Shown here: positions 18,181 to 30,584 of the stretch, in pieces
How positions within the stretch are numbered: the stretch's first letter is position 1
Layout of the letters: each line of letters opens with the position of its first letter
From: Sipunculus nudus
Taxonomy: Eukaryota > Annelida > Sipuncula > Golfingiida > Sipunculidae
Assembly: GCA_026874595.1 (NCBI GenBank)
Contig: CM049310.1
Coordinates: 37,773,558 to 37,837,557 of the forward strand
Length of the DNA stretch: 64,000 bases
Direction: 5' to 3'
Program-made: the position numbers and the translations under genes
The notes under the pieces: generated by a model
What the model was told of the DNA's origin: nothing
The model's input: only the letters and a program-made list of their open reading frames with translations
Database searches by the model: none

Positions 18181-20290
18181 CAAAATTAAATGAGGATCCA
18201 TTCATATTTTTTTAGAAAAGCTGCTAACAGTCAAAGAAAACAATCAATTTTCAATTTATCAAGCAAGCAAATAAGGGAAAGTGTATTTCGAAGCCACCTG
18301 GAGGAGGTCAGACATATTACATCACTGAAGCATATTGAGCCAATAACTAATGGACGCCAACAAGAAACAAAAAAAGCGGGAATTCAAGAATTTATTTCCT
18401 AGAAAAACTGTTTATTAATCACAAATAATTGTCCATATTACCCATAATTCAAACTTTATTTGTACAGGTTGAACTGATATGTCCATTATATTAATTTATT
18501 CCTGAAATAGAGCATTATTACAAGTTAGAAAGTTAATCTTTATCAAGTATACATAAGATAGTAATTAAGTGACCTTGCCTCGCTTATATACAGGAGTTGC
18601 GATAGATCGTAGTTTAGAATGAGATGGACAGAACAGCTGCAAGAGTTCTGGTAATAGCCATTGGTCAGTTATATCGGGACTCATGGCGTTTCAAAATTAT
18701 GGGCATGACGTCAATCGCCAGCAACGGACATTCCTCGATACCAGGTAATCGCTACTGGCGCATATTTGGCCGTGGTCAAAACTGAAGGTATCGATGGACC
18801 AGTCTAACGAAGGGTTGCTAGCTTTTTAATGAGAATTAGATTATAGTCTAGACTAAGATAATAAAAGAGAGGTTTGTTTGGACTAAACAATTACGCTAAA
18901 TAGTGGATAAGTGTATTATAAGTTAACTGTGTACAAATAATGGAATTACGTATATATAAACCCCTCACCCATATTTCTGACAATGAGGTTAAGGCAGCAG
19001 TTTGAGGAAGGCTACCATAGCATTATGTTTTTTTTTTGTGAAGGTCCTGTATTGTCCACACTAACAAAAAATATATAAGCTAGAAGAAAGTTAGAGAGTC
19101 AGTTCCTCGATAGGCTCCTCCATGCAGTTCCTGAGATTTCCTGCGAGTTCCTGAGAGTCTTTCCTCCAGGGTCACCCAATATACAACACAATACTTTGAC
19201 CAGCACTTAGGTATCCTGGACTGCTCTAAACCAGGAACCATGGTCTGGCCATAGGATAACAGTAATGTTATCCTCTTTACACAGCGCTTTACCTATAGGG
19301 CTACTACCTATATCGTAAGGCGCTGTTTGTTATGACCTCGTATCCTGAATTGCAACACCAGAGGGGAGCACTGTATTTTTATCCAATCAGATGAGACCTT
19401 GTGCTGGAAGACAAATCCAAGCGAGGAATACACGGAGCCAATCTGAATAGGCCACAGGCTCAGAGAGAATTGCCCCTGACGTGGTTTGCTGAGGGTCTTG
19501 GGCACATAGGATGCTCGGCCGGTGAGCTGTGATTCAAACGAAACGTAACAACAAAGGCTGCGTGCACACCTCGCTGGCTCGTTTCAATTCTGCAGACAAC
19601 AAATACATGGCTACGCTAACACAGTCATAATGTCATAATGTCATAGTCGATGATGCGAGAATGCAGAGGGAGCAATTTAAATTCGACCGGAAACTCATCA
19701 AGCGGCGCTTGAAGCGCAGCAATGGGCGGAGCCAGGATGCCTGTCGAGTGTTTGTTTATTGGCATCTGATTGGCTGCTTGTCACATCATATGCACGTTTA
19801 TTTCAGTGGACAACGAACCGCCATCTGGTGTCTAAATATATCATAAACGGTCAAAGCTGGCAGCGTGAAAATCAGTTGCTTCTTTAGAAGCGCAAGATAT
19901 CCGCTGCCTCGGGAGCGTATAGTAAAGTCGGACCCTTGACTTAATAATAAACAGAGTGATTACAAGAAGACGTTCAGGATAAATACAGTGATGAGTGGAC
20001 TGTATTCCGTGCAGATATATGTCGTTTCAAGAAAAATTACATAATCTTATACACTTGGTTGTATTATGGTAAGGACTTCACGGAAATAGTTATATTTATA
20101 TATTGAAATATAAAAAGAAGATGTTTAATTGAAATGTAAATAATTTTGTTTTAAAGTATATCAGCTGAGACAAGTAGTCCCGGCCGTCCGTCCCATAGTT
20201 CTTAACAGGAGATGTTCGTTTTGACTGGAAAACGATATCTGGCCTAAGGATGGTCTTTGTTATGTATACCCTACTAGTACCCCCTAACCC
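18181..20290. other. intergenic stretch
   Basis: No convincing exon. Short repeated words occur at about 19,105-19,160 (GTTCCTGAGA) and 19,625-19,650 (GTCATAATGTCATAATG). A CTCF-like motif lies at 19,820-19,831 and is treated as a weak observation. Confidence 0.35.
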
Positions 20291-20317
20291 TCTCTCTCTC
20301 TCTCTCTCTCTCTCTCA
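20291..20317. repeat. (TC)n microsatellite
   Basis: About 26 bases of TC repeat. Confidence 0.9.
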
Positions 20318-20989
20318 ATGTTTATTAATAAAACCCATACACCCAGAATAGCAGGTATACATGTCTTGTCCGACAGTAGACCTGCACTCCCTGCTCCTGG
20401 TGATCTTGTTCCCACGTCCTGCGAATCTTATCATCAGATAGTGTCAGATAAAGGTATAAATAAGGAAACAACTAGACATTTGTGATGTATGACCGGAGCC
20501 TGGAGTCAGCCTTATCAATAGTGTCAACGAGGTTTCGAGAGAATTTTATCCTCCAAATGCTTATTTTCCAGTGATAATCAATGACCAATTTAGCACACGG
20601 TCCTTTCAAGGAACCCTTCACAAACCAGATATAAACAGCATACATGAAATGAAGTATATTCTAAATATTGTGGTATCTGTCAGTTTTTCGAAAAACCCGT
20701 TTGTTTTCCAAAAGCTTGCACCGGACGCGACCAGTGGCACAATATGCACACCACCTGGTGGTCGTACCATACAAGATCAGACCTCTGCTATCTGGACACA
20801 CAGTCTTGGTATTGTAACAAACTCCATTTACTTACACACACCCTTAACAACTAAACGCATAAAAAGGTGAACTGGAGTTATTGAATCCGTGTCCCTGGAT
20901 GGCTTGGCTGAGAAAATTTGTATTCAGCCACAATAAGTTAATAACATGAGATAATACACATATTGTAATGTGAGATAATATCGTGAGAT
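20318..20989. other. intergenic stretch
   Basis: No element recognised. A 99-residue plus-strand frame (20,571-20,870) has no recognisable motif. Confidence 0.3.
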
Positions 20990-21475
20990 AATGAATATGA
21001 ACCTTTAAAGACCGCACGTCTTGTGCTGTTGTAAGTAGCTGTCTCACTTAACACAACTGAAGTTTACAGTTGTCTTGAAAGAAATGATTATGTGAGCAGT
21101 CTTCCTGTCAGTAATTTTTGTTAACAGTTGGTCTTGTGAATAGTTGTCTAATGAGCAGTTCCAACAAACAGTTATCTTATGAGTAGTTGTCTTGTGGGAT
21201 TTCGGAAAGAGCTGTTTTGTGAGCAGCTGCATGCCTTGTGTTTAGTTCTTCTTTACACTTCTCTGGTGAGCAGTTCTTACAAACAAGTTTCTAGTGTGAA
21301 GCCTTTTGGGCTTTCTTGTAAACATTCGTGTTGTGAGCAATTATCCTTTAGAGCAGTGCCTTTAAATATTTGTTATCTGAGCAGTTGTTATATGGGCAGT
21401 TCTTACAAATAGTAGTCTTGTGAGCAGTTGTCTTATGAGTAATTATATGAGCAGTTGTCTATGAATTACATAATT
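20990..21475 (+). repeat. degenerate short tandem repeat (GTGAGCAGTTGTCTT-like)
   Basis: Variants of TTGTGAGCAGTTGTCTTATG recur throughout with a spacing of roughly 17-40 bases, interrupted and diverged. The small frames on both strands come from this repeat. Confidence 0.65.
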
Positions 21476-22700
21476 GTCCTGCAAATTGTCAAAAATCATG
21501 CATTTTTATTCAAATTGGGGAAATTTAAATAAAACCGCACTGTTTGCCCCAGGTATTAATGTTTGCTGACCGTCATACCTCAGGTTATGGGCATACTTGG
21601 ATTTAGTATTGATATCAACCGCAAGATGGCGACTAATGATGACTAGAGAGACCCTGTCGGAATGTCAGTTATTTGCTCATAAAATGCAAAAACAAAATTG
21701 TACGTGTTATTGAAATTGTTTAGGTTACTAACACATTTTAAAATCCTTTTAGAATTGAACAAATAAGCAATATTACCAAGGACCTGCTCTTTATTTGCAA
21801 AGAAAAATTGATCCACGAAATATGGGAGAGGCAGATCCGTAGTAAATAATGTTTTTAACAGACCACAATTTTGAGAAGCAATTTGATAAAAAAAAACAAT
21901 TTGGAATAAAATCAATATCTCGAAAAAAGTCTGTTTTTTATGCAAACCAATTTAGCGGCCTAGATATGCCCCCCTATATACATTTATGTACATGTGTATA
22001 TTGACTGTTGATATCGAGCTAATCTCGATGCTAATGGCGTGCTATTGCAATGTGACTATTTTAGTTACAAAAAAATGTGAAACCAGGTGATAACTTTCAG
22101 GTGTAATTCCAAATTTACTTTCATGTGTGCATTTAACTTTCTAACTTTCAATAGATAACGTTAGAATTCAAGCTACCATGACCCGGCTGTGCATCACCAA
22201 TATTACTTTTAGTCAAGTTATAGTATCTTAATAGTATTACCGAGAAAAAACAATGACGTAGGCACATGATGTAACCGTTGCACTTGGCTCTATGTAGCAT
22301 TGAATAATTTGACGCCTTGATTAGACCAGCATTTATGAAAAGAATGCATAAAAAGAAATCATCCTTGAAATTTAATGTCCATACATAATATAGACTTTTC
22401 TCTCCGAGAAAAAACGCTGAATATATTTTATAAGGTCTACAAAATAGACCCTGTTTCAATTCAAAAATGTTTCTCGTATTTGAACAAAAAAGTTAAAAAT
22501 CAAAACAAAATTAAAAATTTACATTCTAATGAATGCAAGCCCCATCGTTTGTGTGTGTATAATCGATTCTACATTTATGAGGATGTTCCCGTATCGGGGT
22601 CATGAACTGGATCTACACCAAAATCAATGCAGGTATTCTTATTTTAACTTTAATCAAATCCAGTCAAATACCCTATTCCGTGTTCGGCAGGCATAGGTGG
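21476..22700. other. AT-rich intergenic stretch
   Basis: No element recognised. Open frames of 60-103 residues are AT-rich, lack motifs and overlap on opposite strands. Confidence 0.35.
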
Positions 22701-22739
22701 AAACGCATGTCAAATTTTTTTATTCATGTAGCTTTTCTA

Positions 22740-23060
22740 CGGGAGCATACAACCAAAGCAGCCATAATAAGGGTTAGACGATTACTCCCTCTAAGTTTGC
22801 CTTCGCTCCTGACCAATACCCGTACGCTTCTGGGTGTAGAAGGTGCACCCTTGTGGTAAAAACTTTGGCCGGGGGTCTTAGCGCGGCGGGCGATCCCAAT
22901 GAGATGCGAGCAAACACTCTTGCGGGCTCAGCTCCACTGATTGAACTAGCTTGGACGAAACTTAAGCACGAGGAACAAAAGCTTTTTCAGCCGATGGCTG
23001 CCTCATTAAAACAAGGACTTAGTCTTTCTCCGCCAAAAGTTGGGGTCAGCCATTAGTTAA
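22740..23060 (+). other. coding-like island 1, unidentified
   Basis: GC content rises well above the surroundings. A plus-strand frame at 22,853-23,056 reads LAGGLSAAGDPNEMRANTL, then IELAWTKLKHEEQKLF, which looks amphipathic and protein-like. The minus strand is also largely open. No start, splice sites or known domain can be assigned. It may be the remains of a transposon gene or processed pseudogene. Confidence 0.3.
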
Positions 23061-23335
23061 GGCTGTAATGATGAAAAATACTTAAAGAACAAGTTTTGTT
23101 TTATACAATAAATTACGGAATGAGTAATTGCCATCAGAAGACAGCGTCCTAACATGATCTTAACCGCAGGCAGAAATCTCTCAAACATGCAGAACAATAT
23201 ACGAATATATTGGGTTATAACGGAATATTTCGCACACATGGTAGGTATATTTGGAGAGATAAGAAACTTATTAAAAGGTTTAGTTGGATTATTTGAAGTG
23301 ACACGACACTTGTAAGCAATGAGGCGTTGTAAAAA

Positions 23336-23520
23336 ATGATGAAAATATGTGCATCCTCATGGGGCTTTATGATGCGATCCTCAGAGTTGGATGTCCAGGC
23401 ACTCTGGCAAGCTAGTAATCTGGCCATAATTTCAGAGGGCCGATCTGGCGCTAAGGACGAAAGTGCCTGTATGAACCACTCAAAAATAGTTGATGAAGCC
23501 GCTGGTTACTACATCATTTT
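23336..23520. other. coding-like island 2, unidentified
   Basis: A second GC-richer island 280 bases downstream. The plus strand reads SSELDVQALWQASNLAIIS; the minus strand reads LSSLAPDRPSEIMARLLACQ. It may belong with the island at 22,740-23,060, but no splice sites join them clearly. Confidence 0.25.
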
Positions 23521-23575
23521 TTTTCTTAAGAACATCATAGGTCATTCACTCTTTGTAATAAAGCCTTTCATATAA

Positions 23576-24000
23576 TTCACTAAATAGATGAAAGACAAAC
23601 CACGGGGTCAAAGATCAAAGATTAACCTAAAGACTCTTCCACTCATGTTGATAAGCAACTCGTATGAGCCAGTCACACGTCGGCCCTGGGGTCGCCGAAA
23701 CCACTAGTTGCGCTCGGTGGTCGGTACATGCGCACAACAATAAAACAAACAGCGAGCCCGTACAGGTGACAGCGACTATACGCATAGACACTTAACCGAC
23801 CGATCAGCGCTGGTCAAGGTGTAACACTGAGTTCCCGTATTAGACAGGTCAATTTTTTAGTAATATATCACATTGGTCTGACAAAATCACTTCTTATAAT
23901 CTGTAACTGATAGGTGGCCGTATTTCACAGTGTTCAGAAGGGAATGATATCCAGTGGACGTAATAGCCAGTTGCCCGCATTTCACAGGTGGTCATCCAGA
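23576..24000. other. intergenic stretch
   Basis: No exon seen. CAGTTGCCCGCATTTCACAG-like and GGTGGCCGTATTTCACAG-like words at about 23,912-23,990 form two or three diverged copies of a short repeat just before the TA run. Similar GTGGCCGTTATACAGG words occur at about 37,965. Confidence 0.35.
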
Positions 24001-24014
24001 CAGGTTGCTATATA

Positions 24015-24098
<84 letters not shown>
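24001..24098. repeat. long (TA)n microsatellite
   Basis: About 90 bases of nearly pure TA, with one G and one phase break. Confidence 0.92.
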
Positions 24099-25500
24099 TT
24101 GTTTAAGTGTTTTAGTTTGATAAATGAGCATACATGCACCACGGTTTGATTTATATCCTGCCTACATATAATGAGAAAATAGTTAATTCCTGATTATGTC
24201 GAGTTTTATGTCTTTATATAGGAGATACAGCAACGTATGCTGGCTAAATATTAATTTTCATACATACATATATATATATATGTATATACCTTTACTAGTA
24301 TACACACACAAACACACATATATATACCAGAAATATATCGTAAAACCTTTTCGATTTGATTTTCTTAACTATTAAAACAAACATACTAGGAAATGCTTTA
24401 TCGAAAGTCTTTATATACAACTTTTCAAGCGATTATTTATCTTGAACTTATCTATCTCTTCCTTTCAACATAATAAAAAAAAAAGATTTAAAGTATCTTG
24501 GCTTGTCTATACCTGGTCTTATTTGGAAGATTGATCATAGCGCATGTGGTATTTACATGTCCCTCTTGTATAACACAACACCGTATAAGGTTTTTTTATG
24601 ACATAGTTGTATACAAAACAGGAAATAACAGAAGCTAACGAAAATTTCAAAATTTATTTTTTTACTAAAATCTCTGCAGTGCTTCAAGCCAAGTCTTCCA
24701 TGTAATGATTCTAATAAGAAGTGTTGATCCTACATTCTTAACACCTCCGAATACTTTATTTTCTTATGAATGTTTGGAATACAAAGATATAGATAATGTG
24801 ACCTGTCGCTTAAATGATTTTTATTTATTTTATCATTTTTTCATAAATCAACAGCTTCCATGAAAAATGATTTAAACGTAATATCTTACATTCAAAATAT
24901 TTCTTAAGGCACATGTACGTGTCAAATTTCGTTTTCTTTTTGTGGTTTCCTCTGTCTTTATCCTAATCACTCAGCCTTTTCATCCATTTTATTTGGATTT
25001 ATACATGTTCAAATGTAAAAATCAAACTAATTTTACCAGTCATGGTACTCAATTTTTACTAGTATATGCCCTAACGCGTATAATTAACATTTCCGGTGTA
25101 ACACATAGCTGAAACATGCTGGAAATTGCATATTCATTTCTTGTATACCATAACAAACGTCAAATCCTCTTGTAGGCTTGTCCATTATATCGCCTCTAAT
25201 AGGATTTCCCCTTTAATACATGCAAGAACACAGGCACACCAGTGCCTATACCAGAGAGGATTCCTTGTATACTTTTGCGTGTGCGTTCATCTAATGATAA
25301 TTGTGCATCAAGGTTTGCTAATTATTTCAAGACTTAAAATGAGAGGAAACTGCCGATGATTCAACACCAGGAACACTCAACTTCAACACTTGTAAACACT
25401 TTAGGATGAACTCAAGTAATTGTTATCCTCTGTGGCTTATGCATTTAAGGCCAAAATTCCTTATCAGGCCTTAAACAAGAATATATCAGTGACGGTAGAT
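24099..25500. other. AT-rich intergenic stretch
   Basis: Short TA and CA runs near 24,265-24,330. No exon or element recognised. Confidence 0.4.
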
Positions 25501-25529
25501 AGGATTCATTTTAAAATTATGGTCGTCTC

Positions 25530-25632
25530 ATATCATTGTCTTTTTATATTTAGGTGATGTTAGTGTTCATACAGGACCCGGATTTACATTTCATCGAAAC
25601 AAGACACGTTCAGTTAAAAATCACAGGTAACC
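25530..25632 (+). other. possible LINE ORF2 leader or short exon
   Basis: One frame reads a hydrophobic run, then GDVSVHTGPGFTFHRNK. This resembles the GDVxxNPGP (2A-like) leader found at the start of ORF2 in some CR1-group LINEs, with NPGP degraded to HTGP. The same bases are also bounded by a good acceptor (TTTATATTTAG) and a GTAACC donor, and another frame (VMLVFIQDPDLHFIETRHVQ) is open as well. I cannot decide between a LINE relic and an exon. Confidence 0.3.
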
Positions 25633-25639
25633 AGTGTTG

Positions 25640-26275
25640 TGTAAACTGCAAAATAGCAACTAGAAACACAAACTGATAATGATAATTTCATTTTAATGAA
25701 ACAAAAATTAAACAGTCAACATGACGACTTTTGAATTAAAGTTTGCTAATTATGGGAATAAAATCCTATAGCGTCCCAGGATGGAACTGGATGACTTAAT
25801 TGTAAACATTTTGTCTCACTTTATCTCAAATATAAAATAACAAAATCAAGCTTGAATAAGAATGACGTAACACAATAATGAATCGAATGCTATAAAAAAA
25901 CATATATTCTTATATAATCACAACATTTTTATAAACAATATAAACAACTATTTTTACATGACTTTTTTTCTTTTCCTTTTGGCGCGAATTGTAAAACATA
26001 AGAGTACGTGTGCCAGCGTGATAAAGCAATAATTTAAGGACATTAAACGCATAAATCCGACTATGTGATATTTTCTATAATGGTAACAAGATTTTGATCT
26101 TCATTCATAATTGAATGGGAAATAAAGTAATCAAATTTGTTTATCTACCAGCCTGTCTGTCAATTACTATATATTCAGTAATTGTGAATGATTTTTTTTA
26201 TCCGTTAAGCACTGTTGAAGTAAATTAATATGTATATACAGAGATGTTGTAACTCCTATCCTTAAACCCCATTAT
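25640..26275. other. AT-rich spacer
   Basis: No feature seen. No reverse-transcriptase motifs connect the flanking LINE-like pieces. Confidence 0.35.
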
Positions 26276-26950
26276 AGGATGGATCAGAGGATCATCGACG
26301 GCCATGCACGAATAAAGGTAAGGGAGTTAACAAGACGGCCTAAAGCTCGATTGCAAACTAGTGAAACCCGGGAGGCAAAACAGAAACTAGCCTGACAGTC
26401 AATCGATATATGTACAATGAGTTCAAACCGAAAGTCAGCAGGCTCACACAACAGGCTAAGACCAGTAAACTGGACCACATTGCGATACACCAGTATTACG
26501 ATATCTACACTGGCAATCTGTCAGTCAGCATATAACATTCAAAGCTGACATGCTGGTATTCAGAGCAAAGCCTCGAATCGCCTTACTTGCAAGCCTGATC
26601 TAGCCATATGTGCCAAATCGTAACATAAGATCTCCAAAAAAAAATTCAGCGTCGCTGGACCATCTTTGTTCAACAGTTTCTCCTTCAAACGGAGAAGAAC
26701 TAATAATCCGGTCACGCCCAAGAGGAACCTAAAGCCGTTTTTGTTTAAGGAGCAGTATGTTTAAATGTGATGAAATGTACACTAAGTTTTTCTTCCCAGC
26801 GACAATAAATTCTTTTTAGTTCAAATGTTTTTATGTTTTATCTCACTACTTTGTATGTATGTCCTCTTGTATTTTAAATAGCGTGCTAAAGCGCATTTTG
26901 TTGATAGGCGCTTTATAAGAATAAACTCTTATTATTATTATTAGTTATTA
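26276..26950 (+). mobile_element. 3' end of a CR1/L2-like LINE
   Basis: Around 26,500 a decayed frame gives WQSVSQHITFKADMLVFRAK, matching the common LHWLPVRxRIxFKVLLLxxKAL block near the end of CR1/L2-type ORF2. It is followed by PYVPNRNIRSP. The tail carries AGCGTGCTAAAGCGC, then GCGCTTTATAAGAATAAA, and ends in a TTA-trinucleotide run. Such 3' ends are characteristic of these LINEs. Stops and frameshifts are present. Strongly 5'-truncated and dead. Confidence 0.6.
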
Positions 26951-27009
26951 TTATCATTTTTATTATTATTATATCTTATATGCATTCTTGTCTTACGTGT
27001 GACAATCCC

Positions 27010-27060
27010 CGTTCCTTGTTTTGTGTGACATATATATATATATATATGTGTGTGCGTGTA
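27010..27060. repeat. short (TA)n / (TG)n run
   Basis: About 20 bases of TA, then a short TG-rich stretch. Confidence 0.8.
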
Positions 27061-27880
27061 TATCCATTATTAGATCAGGCAAAGCTGTTAAACAAATATG
27101 CATATGCAACAAAATCGTCCTTAATAACCTTAAACGATTTCAGTTTTTTTTTTACAGTTTCAAAAACATATACTACATACTAACGTGGTCAGCATTAGCT
27201 CTCAGGTCTGTGTAAGCCCTGCAGTCCTTTTTTTCAAATAAAAAACAGGTTCAATGACCAACTATTGTCGCTTATCTATTATGGAAATACGCATGTAAAT
27301 ATTTCTACTGTGGGGTATCCCTTTGTTAATGTTCTTCTAATGTTTGCGAAGCAAGAGTCAGTATTAAGGCTGTCACTCAAAACAGCGAACAGATTACTTA
27401 TCTGATAAATTGAGTTACACGCTGATATGAAAAAAAGATCAAAATATATTCATGCACGGCTTTATTCGCTGTATGATAAGCAGGTAATCTTTGATTAGCA
27501 GATAATCTGTGATTATCAATTGGATATGACTGGATAGGTTACAAATTTTCAGTTGTTTTGTAATGTGAGTCGTCACTTTCGAGACTCTTTCTTTGTGATA
27601 AACGTGATGAATTGTCTGATAGATTGTCTGGTGCATGACCGCACACAGGCGTGTAAATACAGTTGAAGCCCGGTTCTGCAAAGCGTATGAACAATGTTAT
27701 TTGTCTTACCTGCTTTTCTCGTGGAGTAAAGGGTCAAAAATACCCCCCCCCCCCCACAAAGAAAATCATTGGGTCTTTTTTTATGCTATCTTATCTAGTT
27801 CTTGATCAAAGAATGTACATCTGCAGAGTTCCATTTCGGTTAGGGACTATGCGATCCCATTCGCTTCCTGTCAAATCATT
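27061..27880. other. intergenic stretch
   Basis: C homopolymer at about 27,743-27,756. Short repeated words (GATAATCTGTGATTA) near 27,480-27,520. No exon recognised. Confidence 0.35.
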
Positions 27881-27884
27881 CTAG

Positions 27885-28110
27885 TATCCTGGTGTCACCC
27901 AGGCCCGATATCTACAGCGTCTTCGGGTCCTAGGTGTGTAATGATCCCCATTGCCGGGTCTTTATACCGATGAACCCAAAAAGACGCACTAGTTTGTGAG
28001 TGACACACTTCTTTGGGACACAGCCTTCCCATTAAACCCACAGAGCGCTCACGACATACCGGCTTTGAGTCATGTGCCCTACCCCTGAGCCACAGAAGCC
28101 GGTATTGTGT
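27885..28110 (-). mobile_element. possible tRNA-derived SINE
   Basis: On the minus strand TGGCTCAGGGGTAGGGC (about 28,075-28,091) matches a Pol III A box. About 45 bases on, GTGGGTTTAATGGG is a poor B-box match. A GC-richer body follows. The weak B box makes this tentative. Confidence 0.33.
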
Positions 28111-28149
28111 GTTAAACCTTTTTCAGTAAATTCCCTTTGTCATAAAATG

Positions 28150-28412
28150 TCGGTAGAATTTTTAGTTTATATCTCGGTTGGTAAAATCCCTATTAATGGT
28201 ACAGGATCGGTAGACCAAACTCTTTGAAATGTATTTTTTTATTAATTAGGGGGAGGTATAGTTTATTTGTTAAGTTTCCTATTTGTGGGCGAGGATCGGT
28301 ACACCAAACTCTCCAATTCTAGTTTTTTTTATTAATAAGAGATAGGGTTACGTTTATTGATAATATTCCTATTTATTGGAGAGGATCGGTGAGCCGAACT
28401 CTCTGAATCTAC
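28150..28412 (+). repeat. three-copy tandem repeat, about 87 bp
   Basis: Each copy has TATTCCTATT(T)-like sequence, then GGATCGGTA/GNACCAAACTCT, then a T-rich run and ATTAAT. GGATCGGT recurs near 28,205, 28,292 and 28,385. G homopolymers follow at 28,424-28,437 and 28,546-28,558. Confidence 0.7.
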
Positions 28413-28899
28413 AATTGTTTTGGGGGGGGGGGGGGGGAGTGGGGATTTTGTTTCGAAGTTTCAGATTTTGGTAATTTTGGCATAAACATACCTCAGTGGT
28501 ACGCAGCCTAGTAACCTTCTATCAGGCGGGGAGTATTAGAACATGGGGGGGGGGGGGGCAAAAGGGTTTTTTTTAGAGGGAGTTTGTTTGGCTATTGTTA
28601 GCATGACGGGGCACCGACATGGGTCGTGCTACCTAACCTCTGAGTTTGATTCTTGGATCTTGGACGCTGCCTGGCAACTTATCCACTTATCAGTATTCAG
28701 TATTTTAGTATAGTTTTTAGTTGTTGTTTTCCAATATAATGTTTATAGGTGGTATTTGTCTGTTCCTAGGGGATGTCCTCCTGTGCTCTGTTAGTAGTTC
28801 TTTAATAAGATTGATATGTTTTATCCTATTAAGGCACTGACTGCTTGTTCTTTAAAGTATTCTTAGATTTTGGGTATTTTTGCTTTTTTTCTCTTAACT

Positions 28900-29700
28900 T
28901 ACCTGTTCTTGTTTTCCTTTTTTTTTTGCTCTTAATACAGCTCTGAGGGCTGCATTTTGTTTAGCCTCAAGTTTTTAGGCATTTCTTTACTGCATCCAGG
29001 GACGCTTTAGGTCCCTATATGCCAATTGGTAGGCGGCTGTTTCTAGTGTGGGCCCTTCTTTTATTCTGCACACTTCTTGAAGGGATCTGTGTGTTACCAC
29101 ATTTTATGTGTTATGTCATCAATTTGTATTTTCCATAAACCTTTTTTTTATCAAAAGTAAGGCCTAGGAATTTTGATTTGTTACTCATTTTTGAGATCAT
29201 TTTTTTTTCTAATGGTTCTATTCTTTTCCATTTGTGTGCTTTTGAAACTAGGACTGTGTTTTTTTTTTGTTTGGTTTTGATACGCCAGCTGTCGCACCAT
29301 TCGCTAATGCGATTTAGTTGTGCTTGTAAACTTCATTGTTATTGACGGTAGCCCATATGGCAATGTCATCTGCGAATTGGGACACTTTAGCCAGTTGACC
29401 TGTTTTTAACAGGTCATTGACATATATATACAATAATGTGGGGCTTAGGACTGATCCGTTTGGGCCTGCCGGCTTGTAGTGTTATTTCTTTAGAGTGTGT
29501 CCCGTTTACATTTATTTTTAGAGTTCTGTTCCCTTAAAATGAGGATATGATCCGTATGAGTTTATAGGGGAGTTTAGATCTCCTAATCTTGAGGCGTCCC
29601 TTCAGGCCAGACTGCCTCGAAAGCCTTTTCTACGTCGAGGAATGTTGCTAGTATGGCTTGTGATTTATTGGAATGCACTAGTCACATTAGCCACATTTCT
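28900..29700 (-). mobile_element. decayed LINE reverse transcriptase, Jockey/CR1-like
   Basis: Read on the minus strand: LDVEKAFEAVWPEG (motif A, about 29,605-29,650), GSVLSPTLLYIYVNDL (about 29,400-29,450), FADDIAIWA (catalytic motif C, about 29,345-29,375), QWCDSWRIKTKQ (about 29,270-29,305) and KFLGLTFD (about 29,160-29,190). Stops and frameshifts separate them, and the sequence fades towards 28,900. This is the polymerase core and thumb of a dead element, not related closely to the LINE at 6092-10,720. Confidence 0.65.
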
Positions 29701-29889
29701 CGACTTAGAAATTTATATAGAAATATATTAATGGAGCCGATAAACGCAATGCCACACAAGCACGAAGCATTAGCGACCGGTGTGGCACCTGGTGTTAAAC
29801 TATATTATTAATGATAATTTTTATCAAACTTTAAATTTTTAAATGGAATGTACAAATAGTCATTATAACTTATACTAAGCACTCTCCAT

Positions 29890-30065
29890 GGCTCAGGTAG
29901 TGGCGTTCGTTAGTGTCCATAACATTGGAAGAAACTCGCAGAAATCCACCCAGCCTTAAGTGGCTCATTACAAACCAAACAACATAGCAACGCCGGGGAT
30001 CGAACTCGATTAGCCATAGAAGAGAGCCGAGTGTTTATCCCACGACCATCCAGGTCCCTCCCAGC
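29890..30065 (-). mobile_element. tRNA-derived SINE candidate
   Basis: On the minus strand a tRNA-like head has TGGATGGTCGTGGG (A-box-like, about 30,038-30,051) and GAGTTCGATCCCC (strong B box, about 29,995-30,009), followed by a body of about 110 bases. At the other end the plus strand reads ATGGCTCAGGTAGTGG, itself A-box-like. It does not fold as a complete tRNA. Confidence 0.45.
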
Positions 30066-30471
30066 GTACCTTTAAATTTACATAGGTCAAGGTTCAACAA
30101 TATTCTATGGACTAATTCAAGGAGAAGTCCCTTTCAATACGCAAATGAAACAAAGGGCTTCTCAATATTTTTTCCTCTCTAACGTTTCAAGTATCCATCC
30201 ACATGTATTAAATACAGCAGTGGGATTAACAAGTAATAAAGATGACACACAAACTTGACACATTTTTGCCGGGTATACTTATTATCAGTCACTCTTGAAG
30301 AAGAATCGCAGATATGATATTGCTAATTAAGGAGAAGCATAAGACTATGATGTATATAACAAGTGTTTTCACATATAAAGGAAAACCTGGTTCAAGGCCG
30401 GCATTGCAGGTCGATCATCTTGAATTAATTACCACTTTTCACGATGACTAACTTGTTTGCTCTTTATTTTG

Positions 30472-30474
<3 letters not shown>
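30066..30474. other. intergenic stretch
   Basis: Nothing recognised. Confidence 0.35.

Positions 30475-30550
<76 letters not shown>
30475..30550. repeat. (TA)n followed by (TG)n microsatellite
   Basis: About 40 bases of TA, then about 34 bases of TG. Confidence 0.93.
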
Positions 30551-30552
<2 letters not shown>

Positions 30553-30584
30553 TGGGACTAGTGGGCACCACGTGTTTCTTTTTG

